A stretch of 64,000 bases of DNA from contig NC_083571.1 in assembly GCF_027579695.1 (NCBI RefSeq), positions 48,334,890-48,398,889 on the forward strand, given 5' to 3'. This DNA is from Neoarius graeffei. Taxonomy: Eukaryota; Chordata; Actinopteri; Siluriformes; Ariidae. Shown here piece after piece: positions 1 through 14,900 of this stretch. Under the pieces are notes generated by a model. That model was not told the DNA's origin. It did not search any database and worked only from the letters and a program-made list of their open reading frames with translations. Made by a program: the position numbers and the translations under genes. The first letter of the stretch is position 1; the number at the start of each line of letters is the position of its first letter.

Positions 1-1277
<1,277 letters not shown>

Positions 1278-1802
1278 TATTTATTGAGGAAAATAATCCA
1301 ATATTACATATCTGTGAGTGGCAAAAGTATGTGAACCTTTGCTTTCAGTATCTGGTGTGACCCCCTTGTGCAGCAATAACTACAACTAAACGTCTCCGGT
1401 AACTGTTGATCAGTCCTGCAGACCGGCTTGGAGGAATTTTAGCCCATTCCTCCGTACAGAACAGCTTCAACTCTAGAATGTTGGTGGGTTTCCTCACATG
1501 AACTGCTCGCTTCAGGTCCTTCCACAACATTTCCATTGGATTAAGGTCAGGACTTTGACTTGGCCATTCGAAAACATTAACTTTATTCTTCTTTAACCAT
1601 TCTTTGGTAGAACGACTTGTGTGCTTAGGATCGCTGTCTTGCTGCATGACCCACCTTCTCTTGAGATTCAGTTCATGGACAGATGTCCTGACATTTTCCT
1701 TTAGAATTTGCTGGTATAATTCAGAATTCATTGTTCCATCAATGATGGCAAGCCGTCCTGGCCCAGATGCAGCAAAACAGGCCCAAACCGTGATACAACC
1801 AC

Positions 1803-2571
1803 TAGGGATGTCCCGATCCGATCACGTGATCGGAAATCGGGCCCGATCACATGGTTTCAGACTCGATCGGAATCGGGCATTGCCTCCCGATCAGGGATCG
1901 GATATATATCTATATAATATATTCTCATTTTTAACACATCAATAGCTATGCGTTGGCACAGAGTGAGACCAGACCTCTTGTCTCAACACAGCAACATCAA
2001 CGCGTGCGGCATGACATCACTTTGTAGCGGAGACGCTATTGGTTATTGGCTGCCTGCTGCCGGCAAAGTTGAACACGGAAGCAGTTCGAAGCGGAAAGCA
2101 AAGCATGAGATCTTTTTTTTTTTTTCCATTGGATGACAAAAGAAACGGGCTCAAACCTGAAAGGGTAGAAATGCTTGTTTTCATCAAGAAAAACGTTCAT
2201 TTCCTTAATTGAAATTACTGTACACCACTGTGAGATGCGTTCTTAAAAGCAAATTACCGGCACTGTGGCACTTTATTTTTTTTATTTGTTTACATTCCTG
2301 CCAGGTATTTTAAGGTTATTTTTTTAAAATTTGTTATTTATTGTTCAAACTGCCTCACGTAAGTGCTCTGTTTGCTAACGGAGTTGTTGGATGTTAAAAT
2401 AAGGTGTTAAATAAAAAATGAGGAACATCCTGGATCCGTTTCTTTCCTCGTCTTTATTATTTTTTATGGATTATAAGAAGTATCGGATCGGGACTCGGTA
2501 TCGGCAGATACTCAAAATCAAATGATCGGTATCGGATCGGAGGGCAAAAAAACCTGATCGGGACATCCCTA
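1803..2571. mobile_element. Non-autonomous hAT transposon with perfect 8-bp TSD
   Basis: Terminal inverted repeats 'tagggatgtcccgatc' / 'gatcgggacatcccta' bound a 769-bp element. It is flanked by a perfect 8-bp duplication ACAACCAC (1795-1802 and 2572-2579), the target-site size of hAT elements. The interior is rich in 'gatcgg' motifs in both orientations near the ends and has no long open frame, so it is a MITE mobilised in trans. It interrupts the transposase of the surrounding Tc1 copy. Confidence 0.9.
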
Positions 2572-2931
2572 ACAACCACCACCATGTTTCACAGATGGGA
2601 TAAGATTCTTATGCTGAAATGCAGTGTTTTCCTTTCTCCAAACATAACGGTTCTCATTTAAACCAAAAAGTTCTATTTTGGTCTCATCCGTCCATAAAAC
2701 ATTTTTCCAATAGCCTTCTGGCTTGTCCATGTGATCTTTAGCAAACTGCAGATGAGCAGCAATGTTCTTTTGGGAGAGCAGTGGCTTTCTCCTTGCAACC
2801 CTGCCATGCACACATGTTGTTCAGTGTTCTCCTGATGGTGGGCTCATGAACATTAACATTAGCCAATGTAAGAGAGGCCTTCAGTTGCTTAGAAGTTACC
2901 CTGGGGTCCTTTGTGACCTCGCCGACTATTA

Positions 2932-4531
2932 CAACCCCGATTCCAAAAAAGTTGGGACAAAGTACAAATTGTAAATAAAAATGGAATGCAATGATGTGGA
3001 AGTTTCAAAATTCTATATTTTATTCAGAATAGAACATAGATGACATATCAAATGTTTAAACTGAGAAAATGTATCATTTAAAGAGAAAAATTAGGTAATT
3101 TTAAATTTCATGACAACAACACATCTCAAAAAAGTTGGGACAAGGCCATGTTTACCACTGTGAGACATCCCCTTTTCTCTTTACAGCAGTCTGTAAATGT
3201 CTGGGGACTGAGGAGACAAGTTGCTCAAGTTTAGGGATAGGAATGTTAACCCATTCTTGTCTAATGTAGGATTCTAGTTGCTCAACTGTCTTCGGTCTTT
3301 TTTGTCGTATCTTCCGTTTTATGATGCGACAAATGTTTTCTATGGGTGAAAGATCTGGACTGCAGGCTGGCCAGTTCAGTACCCGGACCCTTCTTCTACG
3401 CAGCCATGATGCTGTAATTGATGCAGTATGTGGTTTGGCATTGTCATGTTGGAAAATGCAAGGTCTTCCCTGAAAGAGACGTCGTCTGGATGGGAGCATA
3501 TGTTGCTCTAGAACCTGGATATACCTTTCAGCATTGATGGTGTCTTTCCAGATGTGTAAGCTGCCCATGCCACACGCACTAATGCAACCCCATACCATCA
3601 GAGATGCAGGCTTCTGAACTGAGCGCTGATAACAACTTGGGTCGTCCTTCTCCTCTTTAGTCCGAATGACACGGCGTCCCTGATTTCCATAAAGAAGTTC
3701 AAATTTTGATTCATCTGACCACAGAACAGTTTTCCACTTTGCCACAGTCCATTTTAAATGAGCCTTGGCCCAGAGAAGACGTCTGCACTTCTGGATCACG
3801 TTTAGATACGGCTTCTTCTTTGAACTATAGAGTTTTAGCTGGCAACGGCGGATGGCACAGTGAACTGTGTTCACAGATTCTCTGGAAATATTCCTGAGCC
3901 CATTTTGTGATTTCCAATACAGAAGCATACCTGTATGTGATGCAGTGCCGTCTAAGGGCCCGAAGATCACGGGCACCCAGTATGGTTTTTCGGCCTTGAC
4001 CCTTACGCACAGAGATTCTTCCAGATTCTCTGAATCTTTTGATGATATTATGCACTGTAGATGATGATATGTTCAAACTCTTTGCAATTTTACACTGTCA
4101 AACTCCTTTCTGATATTGCTCCACTATTTGTCGGTGCAGAATTAGGGGGATTGGTGATCCTCTTCCCATCTTTACTTCTGAGAGCCACTGCCACTCCAAG
4201 ATGCTCTTTTTATACCCAGGCATGTTAATGACCTATTGCCAATTGACCTAATGAGTTGCAATTTGGTCCTCCAGCTGTTCCTTTTTTGTACCTTTAACTT
4301 TTCCAGCCTCTTATTGCCCCTGTCCCAACTTTTTTGAGATGTGTTGCTGTTATGAAATTTCAACTGAGCCAATATTTGGAATGAAATTTCAAAATGTCTC
4401 ACTTTCGATATTTGATATGTTGTCTATGTTCTATTGTGAATACAATATCAGTTTTTGAGATTTGTAAATTATTGCATTCCGTTTTTATTTACAATTTGTT
4501 CTTTGTCCCAACTTTTTTGGAATCGGGGTTG
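2932..4531 (-). mobile_element. 1600-bp Tc1-like transposon, copy A (nested)
   Basis: The element is bounded by inverted repeats starting 'caaccccgattccaaaaaag' and flanked by TA (2930-2931 and 4532-4533). The minus-strand transposase starts near 4170 ([10 protein letters not shown]) and ends at 3152. It has an HTH ([16 protein letters not shown]), a first catalytic Asp ([10 protein letters not shown]), a second Asp ([10 protein letters not shown]) and a Glu ([10 protein letters not shown]), i.e. the DD34E layout of Tc1. It carries an in-frame stop in the HTH region, where copy B at 33097-34696 has an Arg codon (CGA to TGA). It also has a frameshift near 3870-3900. The rest is nearly intact, suggesting a fairly young insertion. 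Confidence 0.93.
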
Positions 4532-5108
4532 TACACGCCTTGCTCTTGGAGTGATCTTTGTTGGTCGACCACTCCTGGGGAGGTAACAATGGTCTTGAAT
4601 TTCCTCTATTTGTACACAATCTGTGTGACTGTGGATTGGTGGAGTCCAAACTCTTTAGAGATGGTTCTGTAACCTTTTCCAGCCTGATGAGCATCAACAA
4701 CACTTTTTCTGAGGTCCTCAGAAATCTCCTTTGTTTGTGCCATGATACACTTCCACAAACATGTGTTGTGAAGATCAGTCTTTGATAGATCACTGTTCTT
4801 TAAATAAAACAGGGTGCCCACTCACATCTGATTGTCATCCCATTGACTGAAAACACCTGACTCAGATTTCACCTTCAAATTAATTGCTAATCCTGGAGGT
4901 TCACATACTTTTGCCGCTCACAGATATGTAATATTGGATCATTTTCCTCAATAAATAAATGACCAAGTATAATATTTGTCTCATTTGTTTAACTGGGTTC
5001 TCTTTATCTACTTTTAGGACTTGTGTGAAAATCTGATGATGTTTTAGGTCATATTTATGCAGAAATATAGAAAATTCTAAACGGTTCACAAACTTTCAAG
5101 CACTACTG

Positions 5109-5847
5109 AAATACATTGAATGGAACAATTGTAATTTACCAAAAGTTAAGAAGCGGGGAGTTACTTAACATAAGTTATGGCATTTTCAGTTCACTGCGAC
5201 AGTTTGCTGCAGGCACCACCGACGAACAAAGAAATGCTTCTGCGAATGCACAGCAGCAAACTCTCTCATTGGATATTCGCATCAGTTCCAACGTGTGACG
5301 TCATGTTGTCTTGACAACCATGCAATACCGTAAACCATATTCAACGCTCATTCTCCACTGGGTAACATGACATAAGAAATGAAACCCGCTAGAAGGGAAT
5401 AGAGTACGTTTTCATGCCATCGAAAAAATGTCCTGGATGTATAATAATTCCCGATATTTCACTCCGATGACGTCACTCCCAGTGTTCTCCTGCTCACAAG
5501 AGGCGCATTGTCAAAATGGTGAACCGGTTCAAAAAATAAAAATTTTTTTTTTTAATTTAACTTGCAGGGGCTTTTTTTTGTGTGGCTGTGTCCATATAAT
5601 AAAGAACTTTACATGGTGGTGTGAAGATATGAAGTTTATCTTCTCATGTTGAAAATATATTCACCACTTGAAGATAAACTTCATATCTTTGTGCAACTGT
5701 GTAATATCCTCTCTGTATTATCTCTAAAACTAACAGAGAATGAATTTCACAGAATGCACATATAGTAACACCGGTAGAGAACTGCTGAACATTTATGAAA
5801 TTGCAACATGTGGGTATGTTCAGTGGACTTCACTCTGTCTTTCCTAG
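5109..5847. other. NDRG2 intron sequence with a fish-type hairpin repeat
   Basis: No coding exon is visible. The stretch around 5300-5700 reads like a dispersed fish repeat. It contains a 20-bp inverted repeat, 5624-5643 and 5670-5689 (core 'gatatgaagtttatctt'), separated by 26 bases. It precedes the first NDRG2 exon in the window. Confidence 0.4.
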
Positions 5848-5968
5848 GTAAGAGCTGCTTCTCTACTCTCTTCAAGTTTGAGGAGATGCAGGAGATTGTG
5901 AAGAACTTCACAGTGGTTCACGTGGACGCCCCAGGACAAGAGGAGGGAGCTGCGCCCTATCCTGCTGG
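5848..5968 (+). CDS. ndrg2: NDRG2 exon a
   Basis: Reads [20 protein letters not shown]...[10 protein letters not shown]...PA and ends in phase 2 (gg) before GT at 5969. Two acceptors fit: AG at 5846-5847 ('ttcctag') or AG at 5851-5852 ('gtaag'). The first has the better pyrimidine tract. It would put '-gt' into the codon before Lys, implying a residue other than the family's usual His or Tyr. The missing upstream exon decides. Confidence 0.9.
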
Positions 5969-8900
5969 GTAGACCGGGTGTGGGTGTGTTAGGGGTTGTG
6001 TAGACTAGTTGACTCATGCGTTCTCTAAAACAGCAAGGCAGACAGTAAAAAAGGCAGGCTAAATATCCTGGGCGTGTCCTTATCAGCTGTTGCAGTAGAT
6101 TAGCTATAAGGATGGCTGCACGCACTCAGTTCCAGAATCAAGGATTTTAACTTGTTAGGTCGTCCATGTGAGTAGATTTAAATGTAGTTATTGGTCGGCT
6201 AGTAAAAATTAATCTTCATGCAGCCCTGTGTGTGTGTGTAGAGAGAGAGAGTTTCATTAGGGATGCTTGTATTCAGTATATACTGTCTCAGCATCACTTG
6301 TAACCGTATCAGATTGACTTACTATGATTATTCCACTATTACCAGCATACAGTCACCCTCCGAATGACAATCATATGTCAATGTATATTTTCTTCTTCAT
6401 AGGTATCATTATGTCTCTATGGATCAGCTTGCAGAAATGATCCCATTAGTCATACAGTACTTCAAGTAAGTTGATCAGTCAAAAACAAAATTGTGTGGCA
6501 AAACAACAAAATTCAGCTACCATGACAAGAAATCACCTGAGCATGGTGAAGAATTAGGTGTTTTGTTTTGTTTTGTTTTTAGCCCCCCCATGTCACTGTC
6601 TTTTTTTGGGTTGGTATTCCAGTCTCATGTTCCTTTGTCTACTGAAACCAGCTGCCTTAAATATCGCTTTCAGTATTGCTAACTAGTATTCTAGTACACC
6701 TCAGGGAGTTTTTCCTTGCCACGTTCACATGTTTAAAATTTAGCTTTTTCTGTAAAGCTGCTTAACGACAATGTCTGTTGTTAAAAGTGCTATACAAATA
6801 AAATTGACTTGACTATTTTGTGTGTTTCCACTGCTGTAGTTTCCGTACTGTGATTGGAGTTGGAGCTGGAGCAGGGGCCTACGTTCTTTCAAAGTTCACA
6901 GTAAGCCTCTGTCAGTCTCCGTGTTCTCCTCCTTATTTTTGCCCCTCTACTTAGATTTTGGCATCCAGAAGTGAACAAAAGGGGTCAAGACTTTCAAGGA
7001 AGGCAGTGGAGAAAAATAGTGAGGAATCAGGACGGTAATTTCTAGAAAGCAAAAATTATCACCATAAGTGTCTGTAAAATTTATTTTAGCATTTTCAAAC
7101 AATATAACTATATAGTGGTGGCATGGTGGTGTAGTGGTTGGCACCATCACCTCACAGCAAGCAGGTCCGGGTTCGAGCCCCGTGGCCGGCGAGGGCCTTT
7201 CTGTGTGGAGTTTGCATGTTCTCCCCGTGTCCGCATGGCTTTCCTCCAGGTGCTCCGGTTTCCCCCACAGTCCAAAGACATGCAGGTTAGGTTAACTGGT
7301 GACTCTAAATTGACCGTAGGTGTGAATGTGAGTGTGAATGGTTGTCTGTGTCTATGTGTCAGCCCTGTGATGACCTGGCGACTTGTCCAGGGTGTACCCC
7401 GCCTTTCACCCGTAGTCAGCTGGGATAGGCTCCAGCTTGCCTGCGACCCTGTAGGACAGGATAAAGCAGCTACAGATAATTATATAGGCACAGAGAAGTC
7501 ACACACAGTTTTATCAATTTTTGACAAATGTCCTTGTGTTAAATCTAATTGGAAATGGACTGTTTTTATATAAGTATATTAAAATATGTTTTATAGATGG
7601 ATGGATAGATTGTCTGGAGTTTATTCGATTATATTCTCTCTCTCTCTCTCTCTCTTTCAGCTTAAAAATCCAGACTCTGTGGAAGGTCTTGTTTTGATAA
7701 ATATTGATTCGAATGCTCGCGGCTGGATGGACTGGGCTGCCCAAAAGGTGTATTTTTCCTTCTTGTGTATAATTGGTACAATATGAACCTCTGCATTTTT
7801 TTTCTTTTTTCTTTTTTTTTTGGGGGGGGGGCGCTAATTTACTTTCAGTTTTGTCTTACTTCCTCTCTTTGTATTTATTTCATTCTAGCTCAGCACACTG
7901 ACTTCCTCACTTGCCGAGCAGCTCCTTGCTCACCTCTTCAGTCAGGTGTGTGTGTGTGTGTGTGTTGTGGTTTTGTGTTATAATCTAGTCAGATCTAAAA
8001 GTGTTAAATTAAACTCTATGTGTGTGTGTGTGTGTGTGTGTTCATGCACAGGAGGAGAATTCGTCCAACACTGAGCTTGTTCAGGCACACAGACAGAGGA
8101 TCTCAGCAGCCTCCAACCTGGTGAACATCGATCTCTTCTGGAAGAGCTACAACAAGTAAACTCTCTTGCTTTCTCACTCTCTTGTGCGCTCTCTTTCTTT
8201 GTGTCTTAAAAGTTGTTTTTCTTTCAGTCGCAGGGATCTGAACATTGACCGTAGCAACACACTCAAGTGAGTTGAGCAAAATAAATAATGTAAAATATAA
8301 CTCATATGGTTGAGCAAAAATGCAAGTATTTTACATTTCCCTGTCTTTCCCTCCCTCTTTTCAGATGTCCCGTCCTGCTGGTGGTAGGAGACCAGGCACC
8401 ATATGAAGAAGCTGCAGTGAGTCCTCATACAACCCCAATTCCAAAAAATTTGGGACGTTGTGTAAAACATAGTTCAAAACAAAATGCAATGATGTGCGAA
8501 TCAATGGAAACACCTATATTTTATGGAAAATAGTTGAAAGGCAATATATGAAATGTTGAAACTGAGAAATTTTTATTTATTTATTTAGAAAAAAACTGTT
8601 TTGAATTTAATGCCAGCAACACATTTAAAAAAGGTTGTACAGAGACATGTTTACCACTGTGTTTTATCACCTCTACTTTTAACAAGTAAATGTTTAGGAA
8701 CTGAGGAGACCAATTGTTGTCATTTTGAAAATTAAATGTTGTCCCATTCTTGCCTGATATACAATTTCAAGTTGCTGAACAGTTCAGGGTCTCCTTTAGT
8801 CATATTTTGTGTTTCATGATGCGCAAAGCGTTTTCAGTAGGAGACAGGTCTGGACTGCAGGCAGGCCAGTTTAGCACCTGGACTCTTTTTACCATGGGGC

Positions 8901-11900
8901 CATGCAGTTGTAATACGTGGACAAAGTGGTTTGGCATTCTCTTGCTGAAATAAGCAAGGTCTTCCCTGAAAAAGATGTTGTCTGGATGGCAGCATGTTGC
9001 GCCAAAACTTGTATGTTTTCAGTCACAAAGGTGTTGTGTTTTTGTCCATCAGGTGGAGTGCAACAGCAAACTGGACCCAACTACAACCTCATTCCTGAAG
9101 GTGCCATTAATTTTGTTTACAGTATCCATCAAAAGTTTGGACACATCTACTAACTCATAGGTTTTTCTGTATTTTTACTATTTTGTACATTGAAGAACAA
9201 TACTGAAGACATCAAAATGATGATATAACATATGGAACATATGCGGGAACCAAAAAAGTGCAGGAAAAAAAAAATCATATTTTAGATTCTTCAAAGTAGC
9301 CAGCGTGTACCTTGATGACGCTTTGCACACTATTGACATTATCTTAACCAGCTTCATGAGGTAGTCACCTGGAATGCTTTTCAATTAGCAGGTATGCATT
9401 GTCAAAAGTTAATTAGTGCAATTTTTTGCCTTCTTAATGCAAGAAATAGTAAATAATAAAAATAGAGTAAATAGCCATTTTCTGTAACTGCTGTAATCCA
9501 TATTATGTCAAGAACTGCTCAACTAAGTAAAAAGAAGTGACCGTCTATCATAACTTGTACATGAAGTGTTTTAATTTCTAAAAATAAAGAAAAAACATTG
9601 AATTGGAAGGTGTGTCCAAACCTTTGACTGTTACTGTATGCTTTTTCTCTATTAATCATTTTAATCTTGATGAGCAATCTGCAGTCTAGCAACTAGATTA
9701 ATGCATTTCATGCTTTGTGTTCTCAAGAGTATAATATTAAATTGCTGTTTTCTCTGTGCTCTCTGCAGATGGCTGATGCTGGTGGGATGCCGCAACTCAC
9801 TCAAGTAATTAATACTTTTTTTTTAATTAAACATCATTTCCATCATTAATCTGATGAATTATCATGAGTATTATCATGCAAATGATTTTAGGTTATTCTT
9901 GATTTGTGTCTCTGCAGCCCAGCAAGCTGACTGAGGCGTTCAAATATTTCATTCAGGGAATGGGATACAGTGAGTACAATTACAATGATGAGATTTGTCT
10001 GACTTATCGAAGCTTTACATCACAGCGCTGTTCAGTTCTCTATTCTGATTGGTCAGAAGGTGTTTGATTAATTTTCTATAACAGCAGCTCTGACTGGGCG
10101 GCACGGTGGTGTAGTGGTTAGCGCTGTCGCCTCACAGCAAGAAGGTCCTGGGTTCGAGCCCTGGGGCCGGCGAGGGCCTTTCTGTGTGGAGTTTGCATGT
10201 TCTCCCCGTGTCCGCGTGGGTTTCCTCCGGGTGCTCCGGTTTCCCCCACAGTCCAAAGACATGCAGGTTAGGTTAACTGGTGACTCTAAATTGACCGTAG
10301 GTGTGAATGTGAGTGTGAATGGTTGTCTGTGTCTATGTGTCAGCCCTGTGATGACCTGGCGACTTGTCCAGGGTGTACCCCGCCTTTCGCCCGTAGTCAG
10401 CTGGGATAGGCTCCAGCTTGCCTGCGACCCTGTAGAAGGATAAAGCGGCTAGAGATAATGAGATGAGATGAGATGAGCAGCTCTGACTGTAGTGCTGGCT
10501 CTAATATAAAATCACAATTTTATACTGGGCGGCACGGTGGTGTAGTGGTTAGCGCTGTCGCCTCACAGCAAGAAGGTCCGGGTTCGAGCCCCGTGGCCGG
10601 CGAGGGCCTTTCTGTGCGGAGTTTGCATGTTCTCCCCGTGTCCGCGTGGGTTTCCTCCGGGTGCTCCGGTTTCCCCCACAGTCCAAAGACATGCAGGTTA
10701 GGTTAACTGGTGACTCTAAATTGAGCGTAGGTGTGAATGTGAGTGTGAATGGTTGTCTGTGTCTATGTGTCAGCCCTGTGATGACTTGGCGATTTGTCCA
10801 GGGTGTACCCCGCCTTTCGTCCATAGTCAGCTGGGATAGGCTCCAGCTTGCCTGCGACCCTGTAGAAGGATAAAGCGGCTAGAGATAATGAGATGAGATG
10901 AATTTTATACTGATGGTATAATAGAGTGAGTGCATGACTTCTACAGCAGCAAATCTTACTGTACTTGTAGAGACAACGCTGCACATAATCTAGGGCTAAT
11001 ATTAAATGGATAATGGACATTTTGTTAATTAACAGAGTAAAACCTTTAATCATCGATATGCTAAATCTCAATAGTGAATAATTGACTTATTTATTGTTTA
11101 AATACAAAATATTTCTGGAAGCAATCTCCAGTGTCACTGCTTTCCGCTATGGGAAGTTTCTTAATACAGAGGACTTTCCAGTCTCCTGATTACATGACAA
11201 GCAGGGAGAGGGAGAGATTGGAGATGGAAAATACAGTCAAGCCGGAAAGTCTGCTCACCCCTTTCACCTTCTCCACGTTTTATTACGTTACAGACTTATT
11301 CTACAATAGATTGAGTTCATTTTTTGTCACAAAATTCTACACAAAATAGCCCATTATGACAAAGTGAAAGCAGGTTTTTAGACATTTGTGCTAATTTATT
11401 AAAAATCAAAATGTAAAATATCATGTGTGCATACCCTTTGATAGGACACCCAAAAGTGAGCTGAGGTGCATTTTGTTTCCACTGATACTGCTTGAGATAT
11501 TTCTACAACTTAATTGGAGTTCACCTGTGGTAAATTCAATTGATTGGACATGATTGGAGATTGCCAATACCTACCTATATAAGGTTCCCCAGTTGACAGT
11601 GCATGTCAGAGCAAACTCCAAGCCATGGGGTCAAAGGAATTATCTGCAGACCTCGGAAACAGGATTGTGTCAAGGCATAGATCTGGAGAAGGGTACAGAA
11701 AAACTGCTGCAGCTTTACAGGTCCCAAAGAGCACAGTGGCCACCATCATTTGTAAATGGAAGAAGTTTGGAACCACCAAGAATCTTCCTAGACCTGGCCA
11801 AACTGAGCGATTGAGGAAGACGGGTCTTGGCCAGGGAGGTGAGCAGGAACCCGAGGGTCACTCTTACAGAGCTCTAGCGTATCCTTGTGGAGATGGGAGA

Positions 11901-14900
11901 ACCTTTCAGAAGACCAACCATCCAGGTAGCACTCCACAAATCAGGCCTTTATGGTAGAGTGGCCAGGTGGAAGCCACTCCTAGTAAAAGGCACGACAGCC
12001 CGCTTGGAGTTTGCTAAAAGGCACCTAGAGGACTCTCAAACCATGAGAAACAAGATTCTCTGGTCCGATGAAACCAAAATTTAACTTTTTGGCCTGAATA
12101 CCAAGCGTCACATCTGGAGGAAACCAGGCACCGCTCATCACTTGGCTAATGCCATCCCTACAGTTAAGCATGGTGATGGCAGTATCATGATGTGGGGATG
12201 TTTTTCAGCAGTGGGAACGGGGCAACTAGTCCTGATGGAGGGAAAGATGAATGCAGCTAAGTACACAGAGATCCTTGAAGAAAACCTGCTCCAGAGCGCT
12301 CTGGGGCAAAGGTTTACCTTCCAACATGACAACGACCCGAAGCACACAGCCAAGAGAACAAAGGAGTGGCTTCGGAGAAAGTCTGTGAATGTCCTTGAGT
12401 GGCCCAGCCAGAGCCCAGACCTGAATCCAATTGAACATCTGTGGAAGGAGCTGAAGATGGCTGTGTAGTGATACTCCCCATCCAACCTGATGGAGCTTGC
12501 AAGAGTATGCCAAGAGGAATGGTCAAAAATGTCCAGAAACAAGTGTCCCAAGCTCGTAACTTCTTTCCCAAGACGCCTTGAAGCTGTAATTGCTGCCAAA
12601 GGTGCATCAACCAAGTATTTGGCTAAAGGTGTGTCCAGATATGCAACCCCTAAATAACCTATTTTTGTCAGTAAAATAAAATTGCATATTTTGTAAAAAC
12701 CTGCTTTCACTTTGTCATTATGGGCAATTTTGTGTAGAATTTTGTGACAAAAAATGAACTCTATTGTAGAAGAAGTCTGTAATGTAATAAAACTTGGAGA
12801 AGGTGAAAGGGGGTGCAGACTTTCCGGCTTGACTGTATGTCTCTAGCTGTTACGGTATAACACAAGTGATAACAGGAACTAACTAGTCTCATCTCATTAT
12901 CTCTAGCTGCTTTATCCTGTCCTACAGGGTCACAGGCAAGCTGGAGCCTATCCCAGCTGACTACGGGCGAAAGGCGGGGTACACCCTGGACAAGTCGCCA
13001 GGTCATCACAGGGCTGACACAACTAACTAGTCTTGTTTCATAATATTTAATGTAACTATAAATGGTTAAGTTATCTTATTCTTTGCTAAATTAATCAATT
13101 TTAATAATTGGCAAAATACTGTGAAATAAGAAGAATAAAACACTTCAGCATATGCCGTTATAGGAAAATGGTCAACTTCAAGTGGTAACAGTAACTCCAC
13201 TTCTCAGCAGCCTGTGTGTGTGTGTGTGTGTGTATTTTATAAATTTTTCTATCCATATTCACTGGATATGAGCAATTGTGCACTCTGATTGGCTACTCTA
13301 TTAGTTGGCTATCAGCTCATATTCTGTGAGTAGAGAAAAACAAAATGGTAGAGTGCATCAAGTCAGATACATCACTTTATCAAGTATTTAAAGGTGCCAT
13401 TCCACCAAAAACGTTTAATACTGGCTCTTTTTGAAATACCATAGTTCACTCCGAGTTGCATATGCATGCTGCATGTGAAAATGTAATTCTACCCCCATTC
13501 CCTGTATTAACTTATGAAAGAAAATAGTCGGAAAAACAAGCGAATCTGAAAAAGCCCTACGAACTTGCGTAAGTTTGAAAATTAATAGTCATGGCCTCGC
13601 CCACCTTGGCTTGCGACCGCCCACAGGAAGAAAGTTCGGATTTAAGCGCGAGGAGAGATCGCAGAGCCCATCTCGTCAGTAGCTAACGAAGAGAACCTGA
13701 CAGCAAGTTGAAAACATGGCTGAACAAGTTCGTGCCTGTGTTATTTGTGGCAGTAACACATCAACGTTGCATTTCTTGCCCAGGATAGAAGAGCTGAAGA
13801 AGAAATGGTTGGAATTTATCTTTGGAACACCATCAGCGAAGTATAATGCAATGTTAGTACTGTGTTCTGATCATTTCAACCACAGTGACTTTTCAAACTT
13901 CGGTGCCTTCAGTAGTGGTTTTGCTTTGAGATCGTTTTTAATACCTGGATCTGTACCGTCAAGACGATCGACCACCAGCTCACAAGCTGTAAGTAAAACA
14001 TGAACTTTTTGTTCGAAGGTTTTTGTTACAAAATAGCATGTTCATATTCTCCATGTTAGCATGCATGACATGGTCACAAGCTAGGCAGGGATGAGGGTTT
14101 TCCGCTTTTCGGCGGATTTCCGCTTTTTCTGAGTAAAAAACGACCTTTTTATATTATGCCAAATCCGTTGAGAATTTTTTTTAATTAATTTCGGGGGGTT
14201 GGGGTATGTTCCTTCATGCTGTTCAAACTTTATTAACTCCAGCGATGTTTACACATTATTAAGTCGCCATCTTTAGTCTTGTTTAAATCTCATTGAATGT
14301 GATGTAAAATTCGTGTTATCTACATTGTTATTGGTCAAAACATCGATGTCGAGACCATAATAGCCAATCAAAACAGTTTTTACAAAGACACCCACATCCG
14401 CTTGTTCTGACCCACTGGAGGTAGCGTCACAGTGCTGTTAGCCAATCAGAGGTAACACATTTACATGTCATGAATATTAATGAATAATCCTGTCGTTCTC
14501 CCGCCACCCACTCCTCCACCAAACTAGAACAGCCTGAAACAGGAGAACCACAGCGTTTTGTTTTTTTTTTCACCAAAACCGGCTCACAGGGCATTCATTC
14601 ATACTAGAGACCACCGCACAATTAATGAAAAAACGATGCAATGAAACCTTTTAAAAGAAACAGAAATGGCTAAAAGAAACAACGCCCACCCCCCATTCCA
14701 GCCCAGTCGGTGGTGGTAATGCACCTTTAAGTTGGTTTGCTAACTACCAAAAAAAAAAAAAAAAGAAGAAAATGGTGGCATGTGGAGCTGAACCAACTGA
14801 GGACAAAATAAAAACTCAAACAACCCCCCCCCCCAAAAAAAAAAAAAAAAAGCAACAATATATGTAATAAAAGTATTTGATGGTAAGAACATATCTTTTT

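Larger units (their letters stand above)
1280..5108 (-). mobile_element. Second Tc1-like transposon, split by two later insertions
   Basis: Transposase on the minus strand. The N-terminal HTH part (MAQTKEISEDLRKS) starts near 4742. The DDE catalytic part is split: [11 protein letters not shown] and KHGGG lie in 2569-2811, and DSDPKHTS and SPDLNPMEMLW lie in 1345-1731. The arms match across the insertions: 'tgagtggcaaaagtatgtgaa' near 1315 is the inverted partner of the sequence near 4900. The right arm runs on to about 5108 (...cactactg). The left arm is cut at a TA where the first Tc1 begins. The hAT insertion interrupts the reading frame exactly at the KHGGG region, and a 1600-bp Tc1 sits between the N-terminal and catalytic parts. 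Confidence 0.85.

Noticed and set aside
7115-7573. Protein-coding gene in the 152-codon open frame
   Set aside because: The frame lies entirely in a SINE and its flank.
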